Assembly (NCBI GenBank): GCA_031398365.1
Contig: JANNND010000177.1
Span: 1 to 8,000 of the forward strand
From: JAFDVL01 sp031398365
GTDB lineage: Bacteria > Acidobacteriota > Blastocatellia > RBC074
Direction: 5' to 3'
Length of the DNA: 8,000 nucleotides
The notes under the pieces are model-generated. The model ran no database searches, was not told the origin of the DNA, and saw only the letters and a program-made list of their open reading frames with translations. Position 1 is the stretch's first letter. Every line of letters begins with the position of its first letter. A program made the translations under genes and the position numbers. Of the stretch, positions 1 to 5,592 are shown one piece after another.

Positions 1-214
1 AATTCCGCACCGTCTCGGTTGGCTGAGCGCCGCATTTAAGCCAATACGCGATCCGTTCATGATCGAGTTTCAGTTCGTTAGGTTCGCGGCACGGATTGTA
101 ATGTCCCACGATCTCCACGAATCGCCCGTCCCGTTTGCTGCGTTTTTCGGCCACTACAATGCGGTAAAAAGGACGCTTCTTCGCGCCCATACGAGTTAAT
201 CTAATTGCTAACAA
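1..214 (-). CDS. rpsP: 30S ribosomal protein S16, 3' end beyond the window
   Basis: Structural protein of the small ribosomal subunit, binding 16S rRNA in the body of the 30S particle. The reading frame on the minus strand gives the classic S16 N-terminus (MLAIRLTRMGAKKRPFYRIV), followed by VVAEKRSKRDGRFVEIVGHYNP. Seventy-one residues are visible; S16 is usually 80-90 residues, so only a short C-terminal piece is missing past position 1. I place the start at a TTG codon (214-212), because a strong GGAGGT lies 7 nt upstream (227-222) and the family normally begins MxxIRLxRxG; the first ATG in frame lies inside the conserved motif. The gene follows ffh after 30 nt on the same strand and is probably co-transcribed with it; ffh-rpsP-rimM-trmD-rplS is a common bacterial order, so rimM or a KH-domain gene may follow outside the window. 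Confidence 0.96.
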   Translation of the reverse strand, partial: MLAIRLTRMGAKKRPFYRIVVAEKRSKRDGRFVEIVGHYNPCREPNELKLDHERIAYWLKCGAQPTETVRN

Positions 215-221
215 AGTTCGT

Positions 222-227
222 ACCTCC
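222..227 (-). promoter_or_regulatory. Shine-Dalgarno of rpsP (GGAGGT)
   Basis: A near-perfect anti-16S complement, GGAGGT on the minus strand, sits 7 nt before TTG at 214-212. It decides the non-ATG start of rpsP, since no ATG lies at a suitable distance. It occupies the 30-nt ffh-rpsP gap, so rpsP is translated by its own initiation from the shared mRNA. Confidence 0.8.
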
Positions 228-244
228 AAATCGAAAGCAGCGAA

Positions 245-1657
<1,413 letters not shown>

Positions 1658-1707
1658 AATCAATCAAGCGTCATTAGAGCCAACAGGGGCTGGACGCAAA
1701 AGCGGTA

Positions 1708-1737
1708 AGGATAGAAAACGATGGGTAACATTGTCAA
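1708..1737 (-). promoter_or_regulatory. Putative sigma-70-type promoter of ffh-rpsP
   Basis: On the minus strand a perfect TTGACA (1737-1732) is followed after 18 nt by TATCCT (1713-1708), 4 of 6 matches to TATAAT. Transcription would start near 1701, giving a leader of about 44 nt before the ffh ATG. It lies in the divergent ffh/argS intergenic region. Seen by consensus only. Confidence 0.55.
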
Positions 1738-1768
1738 GAACAGCTTCGCCTTAAGTAAAAATACCAGT

Positions 1769-1798
1769 TTGACGCTTGCTGGCGAATGATGCTACAAA
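1769..1798 (+). promoter_or_regulatory. Putative sigma-70-type promoter of argS
   Basis: TTGACG (1769-1774), an 18-nt spacer, then TACAAA (1793-1798), preceded by TG at the extended -10 position. A start near 1805 would leave about 29 nt of leader containing AAGGA and the ATG at 1834. This placement argues against in-frame ATG codons at 1786 and 1789, which lie within the promoter. It is back-to-back with the ffh promoter, 31 nt apart. Confidence 0.55.
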
Positions 1799-1820
1799 CC
1801 TTACTTTTCACGCCTATCAC

Positions 1821-1825
1821 AAGGA
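1821..1825 (+). promoter_or_regulatory. Shine-Dalgarno of argS (AAGGA)
   Basis: AAGGA lies 8 nt before the ATG at 1834-1836 and supports that start over the upstream in-frame ATGs at 1786 and 1789. The same AAGGA with the same 8-nt spacing precedes the DAHP synthase gene. Confidence 0.6.
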
Positions 1826-1833
1826 TTTACTTT

Positions 1834-3858
1834 ATGGCTTCGTCACTGACTACTGACATCAAACAACGCGTCCTCACGATAGTTCGTGAGCAGTTCAATT
1901 TGGAGTTGGATGATTTTCCCTCCGAAATTCCACCGCGTACCGAACTTGGTGACTTGGCCTTTCCCCTCGCTTTTGAATTGGTTAAGCAGCTTAAGGCTAC
2001 GACGGGTGAAAAGAAGAATCCGCGTGAGATTGCTGCCAAGTTAGCCGCAGGCTTAAGCAATATTGCAGGCGTCGCCAAAATTGAAATCGCTGGCCCAGGC
2101 TATCTCAACATCTTTTTTGACCGCGCCCAAATGTTCGGTCAGCTTATCAACCGACCACGAACCTCAGACCACCGATCACCGACCACCGACAAAATCATTG
2201 TCGAACACACCTCAATCAATCCGAACAAAGCCGCGCACATCGGCCATGTCCGCAATTCGGTGCTGGGCGATACTGTGGTTCGGATTTTGAAATTCATGGG
2301 TGACACGGTGGAAACGCACAACTACATTGACAACACGGGTGTGCAGGTTGCGGATGTCGTCGTCGGGTTTATGCATTTGGAGCAACTTTCGCTCGCCGAA
2401 ATCCAGGCCATTGCCGAACGCACAGTCAACAGTCGTGCCGACAGCTTTGATTACTATTGCTGGGATTTGTATGCGCGCGTCGGGCAATGGTACGAAGAGG
2501 AAAAAACGCGCCGGACCATTCGCGCCCAGACGCTGCACGAAATTGAAGCCGGGAACAACGCGACGGCGGAGCTTGGCGAATACATTTCCGCCAAAATCGT
2601 GGATTGCCATTTGGATACGATGGCGCGCCTCGACATTAGCTACGAATTGCTGGCCCGCGAAAGCGAGATTCTGCATCTGCATTTTTGGGCGCACGCGTTT
2701 GAGAAACTCAAAGCCAGTGGCGTGATTATGTTTGAAAATGAAGGCCGCAACAAAGGTTGTTGGGTGATGCGTGCCGAAGAAATCTCCAATCTCCAATCTC
2801 CAATCTCCAATCCTGACAGCGAACATGACGCCGATAAAATTATTGTCCGCTCCAACGGCACCGTCACATACACCGGCAAAGACATCGCCTATCATTTGTG
2901 GAAACTGGGCAAATTGGGTTTGGATTTTCACTATCGCTCTTTACGCAAAGATCATCGCGGCCACGATGTTTGGATTACGACTGGCGAAGCCACAACCGCC
3001 GTTGACGACCGACCGCCGTTCGGCAACGGCACAGCGTTTCTAAACGTGATTGATGTCGGGCAATCGTATCCGCAGGCAAACGTCAAAAAAGCAGTGCTGT
3101 TGCTGGCTGCGACTGAGGAAGAGAAAGCCAAAGTCTCGCGTAGCGCGCATCTGGCTTATGAAAAAGTCACGCTCAGCGCCGACGCCGCGAAAGAGTTGGG
3201 AGTTGTATCCGAGGGCGCGGTTTCGATGTCGGGCCGCAAAGGTTTGGGCGTCAAAGCGGACGACTTGATTGATCGGTTAGAGGCCAACGCCCTGAAAGAA
3301 GTGCAGGCGCGCCACGCCAGCATCGGTGTTGACGAGCAAAACACGATTGCACACCAAATCGCCGTCGCCGCGCTGCGCTACTTTTTGCTCAAATACACGC
3401 GGACTTCCATCATTGCGTTTGACTTCAAAGAAGCCATGAGCTTTGACGGCGAGACTGGCCCGTACATTCAATATTCCGCTGTGCGCGCGAACAACATTTT
3501 CCGCAAAGCAGGTCGCACGCCGGATGAAGTCCAAGGTGATTTCGCGCATATTCCCGCTGCGCAGGTGAGCCAATTCTTCGCGGGTAAAAAGGGTCATGAC
3601 TTATGGTCACTGGTCTATTTTGCCGCCCGTTTGGAGGATGTGGCACGGCTTTCAGCGGACACTTTCGAACCAACTCACGTCGCGAAGTACGCCTTCCAAC
3701 TCGCCAAGCAATTCAATGTGTTCTATCACGATTTTCATATTCTCAGCGAAGCGGACGAGGCGCGCAAAACGCTGTTACTGTTGGTTGCGGACACCGCCCG
3801 CCGCAAACTGGAACAGGCTTTAGCGCTGCTCGGCATTGAAACTCCTGAACGGATGTAG
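1834..3858 (+). CDS. argS: Arginyl-tRNA synthetase (class I)
   Basis: Charges tRNA-Arg with arginine using ATP in the cytoplasm. The 674-residue protein has the ArgRS N-terminal tRNA-binding domain (about 1-105, including ELGDLAFPLAFELVK), then the class I signature with HIGH at residues 135-138 within NPNKAAHIGHVRNSVLGD, the Rossmann catalytic core, a divergent KMSKS region (MSGRKG, about 465-470), and the C-terminal DALR anticodon-binding domain (about 511-674, starting AALRYFLLKYTR and ending LLGIETPERM). Length is above the usual 550-600. Two segments stand out: residues about 108-119 (PRTSDHRSPTTD) and 318-330 (SNLQSPISNPDSE). They are encoded by heptanucleotide arrays and look inserted at domain boundaries or loops. 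The start at 1834 rests on AAGGA 8 nt upstream; extension to 1786 would run into the promoter. The gene ends 17 nt from the convergent toxin gene, with no room for a terminator. Confidence 0.97.
   Translation: MASSLTTDIKQRVLTIVREQFNLELDDFPSEIPPRTELGDLAFPLAFELVKQLKATTGEKKNPREIAAKLAAGLSNIAGVAKIEIAGPGYLNIFFDRAQMFGQLINRPRTSDHRSPTTDKIIVEHTSINPNKAAHIGHVRNSVLGDTVVRILKFMGDTVETHNYIDNTGVQVADVVVGFMHLEQLSLAEIQAIAERTVNSRADSFDYYCWDLYARVGQWYEEEKTRRTIRAQTLHEIEAGNNATAELGEYISAKIVDCHLDTMARLDISYELLARESEILHLHFWAHAFEKLKASGVIMFENEGRNKGCWVMRAEEISNLQSPISNPDSEHDADKIIVRSNGTVTYTGKDIAYHLWKLGKLGLDFHYRSLRKDHRGHDVWITTGEATTAVDDRPPFGNGTAFLNVIDVGQSYPQANVKKAVLLLAATEEEKAKVSRSAHLAYEKVTLSADAAKELGVVSEGAVSMSGRKGLGVKADDLIDRLEANALKEVQARHASIGVDEQNTIAHQIAVAALRYFLLKYTRTSIIAFDFKEAMSFDGETGPYIQYSAVRANNIFRKAGRTPDEVQGDFAHIPAAQVSQFFAGKKGHDLWSLVYFAARLEDVARLSADTFEPTHVAKYAFQLAKQFNVFYHDFHILSEADEARKTLLLLVADTARRKLEQALALLGIETPERM
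2153..2190 (+). repeat. Heptanucleotide tandem array within argS (GACCACC-type)
   Basis: The stretch divides into consecutive 7-mers GACCACG, AACCTCA, GACCACC, GATCACC, GACCACC and a partial GAC, degenerate outside and near-perfect in 2167-2187. It encodes a hydrophilic segment (PRTSDHRSPTTD) directly before the conserved KIIVEHTSINPNKAAHIGH catalytic start. This resembles short tandemly repeated heptamers known from some cyanobacterial genomes; the relation is by pattern only. Confidence 0.75.
2781..2813 (+). repeat. Heptanucleotide tandem array within argS (AATCTCC x4)
   Basis: Four perfect copies of AATCTCC (2781-2808) followed by a partial AATCC (2809-2813). In frame it encodes ISNLQSPISNP between the CWVMRAEE strand and the KIIVRSNGTVTYTGKD strand of the catalytic domain, most likely a surface loop. 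Because seven is not a multiple of three, gain or loss of a single unit would shift the frame of an essential gene. Confidence 0.85.
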
Positions 3859-3875
3859 ACTGGAAACAGTGGACT

Positions 3876-4211
3876 TTACTCCCAAGACAAATAAGTTTGC
3901 AGTTCGCTCACCAGTTGGCTTTTATCAGTTGGGCCAAGTTGTCCTAAACGACGAGTAATAAGTTTGTTATCCAGCGTGAATAGTTTAAGCCGGATCATAC
4001 AATCCATGGTCAGCCCGGATCGTTTGCGATCTGTAATCATCGTATCGCCCGGCCAGGGCGAATGGTTGGTGGTGGTAATCATCGCCAAGATGCTGTTGCC
4101 GGAACGATTGAATTTCTGATCGCTCAGCACGATTGCCGGACGCGGCTTGGCACCGGGCTGATCCATAAAAGGGAATGGAACGATGACGATCTCGAATTGC
4201 TTACAGATCAC
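3876..4211 (-). CDS. Type II toxin, PemK/MazF-like endoribonuclease
   Basis: Members of this family cleave mRNA in a sequence-dependent way and are neutralised by a cognate antitoxin. The 111-residue product shows the family layout: an N-terminal strand QFEIVIVPFPF, then KPRPAIVLSDQKFN (22-35, with Arg24), ILAMITTTNH (41-50, with Thr47-48), and a C-terminal FTLDNKLITRRLGQLG. By position Arg24 and Thr48 would match the catalytic Arg and Thr/Ser of MazF enzymes; this is inference. Start choice: a GTG at 4211 has GAGG 6 nt upstream and gives MICKQFEIV; an in-frame ATG at 4226 would add MKRRS and has only a badly spaced GAGG. Either start overlaps the end of the antitoxin gene (11 or 26 nt), typical of translationally coupled toxin-antitoxin pairs. 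The gene is convergent with argS. Confidence 0.9.
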   Translation of the reverse strand: MICKQFEIVIVPFPFMDQPGAKPRPAIVLSDQKFNRSGNSILAMITTTNHSPWPGDTMITDRKRSGLTMDCMIRLKLFTLDNKLITRRLGQLGPTDKSQLVSELQTYLSWE

Positions 4212-4458
4212 GGAACGCCTCTTCATCGGCCTCGCTCTGCCATTCGTGGAGGGTCGTGGAAAGTGCCGCATGAAAAGCAGCATCGAAGGGGTCAACTCGT
4301 TTGAGAGCAATTTCGCCTTCTCTGATTTCGTAACTGACCAAGTCACCCGCCTGTAATCTGAGTGCCGCGCGCGCCTCAGCGGGAATGGTGATTTGCCCCT
4401 TGGCGGACAGGCGACTGGCGATGTTAGGCTTCATAGCTTTAGGAATAGCAAATTTCAT
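4201..4458 (-). CDS. Type II antitoxin, AbrB/MazE (SpoVT-AbrB) family
   Basis: An 85-residue protein expected to bind and silence the adjacent PemK/MazF-like toxin and to repress its own operon. Residues about 14-55 form the swapped-hairpin AbrB DNA-binding domain (SRLSAKGQITIPAEARAALR, then LQAGDLVSYEIREGEIALKR). The acidic C-terminal tail (57-85, with LHEWQSEADEEAFRDL) is the usual toxin-contacting segment. The start is ATG at 4458, with AGGAGGT (4470-4464) 5 nt upstream; a GTG at 4473 in frame lies upstream of this ribosome site and is unlikely. The stop lies inside the toxin gene. First gene of the operon, as expected for antitoxin-first modules; divergent from the DAHP synthase gene. Confidence 0.92.
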   Translation of the reverse strand: MKFAIPKAMKPNIASRLSAKGQITIPAEARAALRLQAGDLVSYEIREGEIALKRVDPFDAAFHAALSTTLHEWQSEADEEAFRDL

Positions 4459-4463
4459 CAACG

Positions 4464-4470
4464 ACCTCCT
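4464..4470 (-). promoter_or_regulatory. Shine-Dalgarno of the antitoxin gene (AGGAGGT)
   Basis: AGGAGGT on the minus strand, 5 nt before ATG 4458. It is the strongest ribosome site in the window and much better than the toxin's GAGG, consistent with antitoxin being made in excess. Confidence 0.8.
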
Positions 4471-4487
4471 CACAGCGATCAGGTAGC

Positions 4488-4506
4488 GAGTAAAGCTTCT
4501 TTACTC
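4488..4506. repeat. Perfect inverted repeat upstream of the toxin-antitoxin operon
   Basis: Arms GAGTAAAG (4488-4495) and CTTTACTC (4499-4506) with a 3-nt CTT centre. It lies 17 nt before the antitoxin Shine-Dalgarno. It could be an operator half of a dimeric AbrB-type repressor or a leader hairpin; the sequence does not decide between them. Confidence 0.6.
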
Positions 4507-4536
4507 TTTACTTCTGACGCTAAGCGTAAGAATAAT
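4507..4536 (+). promoter_or_regulatory. Putative promoter of the DAHP synthase gene
   Basis: TTTACT (4507-4512), 18-nt spacer, AATAAT (4531-4536). It would overlap the divergent toxin-antitoxin promoter. The -10 matches 5 of 6 and the -35 4 of 6. Weakly supported; the gene must be transcribed from this 118-nt region because its left neighbour points away. Confidence 0.35.
4517..4527. promoter_or_regulatory. Palindrome ACGCTAAGCGT, candidate operator
   Basis: Perfect 5+1+5 palindrome ACGCT-A-AGCGT. It overlaps the putative minus-strand -10 (TACGCT) of the toxin-antitoxin operon and lies between the putative plus-strand -35 and -10 of the DAHP synthase gene. This is a position where a bound repressor would block the operon promoter. 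Function is inferred from position only. Confidence 0.4.
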
Positions 4537-4551
4537 GTGTGGGCGGGTCAA
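4523..4551 (-). promoter_or_regulatory. Putative promoter of the toxin-antitoxin operon
   Basis: On the minus strand TTGACC (4551-4546), 17-nt spacer, TACGCT (4528-4523). The -35 matches 5 of 6, the -10 only 3 of 6. Transcription would begin near 4516 and the leader would contain the GAGTAAAG/CTTTACTC inverted repeat. Confidence 0.4.
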
Positions 4552-4562
4552 GTTGAATTTTT

Positions 4563-4567
4563 AAGGA
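4563..4567 (+). promoter_or_regulatory. Shine-Dalgarno of the DAHP synthase gene (AAGGA)
   Basis: AAGGA 8 nt before ATG 4576 decides this start over the upstream in-frame codons between 4393 and 4575. Confidence 0.6.
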
Positions 4568-4575
4568 TCAATCTT

Positions 4576-5592
4576 ATGCTCATTGTCATGACTGCCGACG
4601 CAACCGAAGAGGACATTCAGCGCGTCGTCGCCACTATCGAATCTATTGGCTACAAAGCGCATCCGATGCCCGGTGCCAATCGCACCGCCATCGGTGTCAC
4701 CGGCAACACGGGCGCAGTGAATCCCGAACCGTTTGTGGAACTCCCCGGCGTCGGCGAATGCGTCCGCGTCACGAAGCCGTACAAATTGGTGGGTCGCGAC
4801 CTCAAGCACGACAAAACCATCATCAAGATTGGCGAGGCCGAAATCGGCGGCGCGGAACCTGCCATAATTGCCGGAGTTTGTGCTGTTGAGTCGCGTGAGC
4901 AAACCATGCTCACGGCGCAGGTCGTCGCGGAAGCTGGCTGCAAATGGTTTCGCGGCGGCGCGTTCAAGCCGCGCACATCGCCCTACGCCTTTCAAGGTAT
5001 GCAAGAAGAGGGTTTGAAAATATTGGCCGAAGCGCGCGATACTTATAACTTGAAAATCGTCACCGAAGCCATTGACGAACCCGCGTTGGATTTGTGCGAA
5101 CAGTATGCTGACGTAATCCAAATCGGCACGCGCAACATGCAAAACTTCAGCCTGCTGAAACGCGCCGGACAAGCCCGCAAACCCATCCTGCTGAAACGTG
5201 GCATGTCTGCGACATTGGAAGAGCTTTTACTGGCGGCAGAATATGTAATGGCAGAAGGCAATTATCAGGTAATTCTGTGCGAACGCGGCATACGATCTTT
5301 TGGCAATCACTCCCGTTTCACGCCGGACTTAGCGGTGATTCCTGCCGCCCAAAAACTCTCGCACCTGCCGATCATCCTTGATCCCAGCCACAGCACCGGC
5401 ACACGCGACACCGTGATCCCCATGTCGCGCGCAGGCATTGCGGTGGGCGCGGACGGATTACTGGTAGATATTCACCCCTATCCCGAACGCGCGTTATGCG
5501 ACGGGCCGCAGGCGTTGTTGTTTGATATGTTCAAGCAGATGGTATTTGAGGTCAGAGCCATTGCGGCAATCGTCCACGGCGCACGAACGTGA
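4576..5592 (+). CDS. aroF: 3-deoxy-7-phosphoheptulonate (DAHP) synthase, type I-beta with N-terminal regulatory domain
   Basis: Condenses phosphoenolpyruvate and erythrose 4-phosphate to DAHP, the first step of the shikimate pathway to aromatic amino acids; cytoplasmic, metal-dependent. The 338 residues match the length and numbering of the Thermotoga-type enzyme. Residues 1-66 form the ferredoxin-like domain (MLIVMTADATEEDIQRVV) that in relatives mediates feedback inhibition by Tyr/Phe. The TIM barrel follows, with KPRTSPYAFQG (131-141), IQIGTRNMQN (181-190), LLKRGM (205-210), CERGIR (235-240) and DPSHSTG (269-275). Expected metal ligands are visible as Cys102, His272, Asp298 (Glu in the Thermotoga enzyme) and Asp309. 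The usual GPC motif reads GVC (100-102). Start: ATG 4576 with AAGGA (4563-4567) 8 nt upstream; the open frame extends back to 4393 into the toxin-antitoxin genes, without support. The stop abuts that of the convergent gene. The symbol follows common usage for this subtype. Confidence 0.96.
   Translation: MLIVMTADATEEDIQRVVATIESIGYKAHPMPGANRTAIGVTGNTGAVNPEPFVELPGVGECVRVTKPYKLVGRDLKHDKTIIKIGEAEIGGAEPAIIAGVCAVESREQTMLTAQVVAEAGCKWFRGGAFKPRTSPYAFQGMQEEGLKILAEARDTYNLKIVTEAIDEPALDLCEQYADVIQIGTRNMQNFSLLKRAGQARKPILLKRGMSATLEELLLAAEYVMAEGNYQVILCERGIRSFGNHSRFTPDLAVIPAAQKLSHLPIILDPSHSTGTRDTVIPMSRAGIAVGADGLLVDIHPYPERALCDGPQALLFDMFKQMVFEVRAIAAIVHGART

Noticed and set aside
1786..1833. N-terminal extension of argS from ATG 1786
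   Set aside because: This segment overlaps the putative -10 and the Shine-Dalgarno; the ATG at 1834 with AAGGA 8 nt upstream fits better.
1658..1833. Possible tRNA or small RNA gene in the ffh/argS gap
   Set aside because: No cloverleaf, SRP RNA tetraloop or long hairpin is visible; the gap is accounted for by two divergent promoters.
2212..2931. 239-codon open frame on the minus strand across argS
   Set aside because: It lies wholly antisense to a well-recognised synthetase, has no ribosome site, and its translation is low-complexity and unlike any family I know. It is a shadow of codon bias.
4393..4575. N-terminal extension of the DAHP synthase
   Set aside because: It runs over the antitoxin gene and the divergent control region; MLIVM at 4576 matches the family start and has a ribosome site.
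4561..5172. 203-codon open frame antisense to the DAHP synthase gene
   Set aside because: Entirely opposite a conserved gene, with no start signals or recognisable domain.
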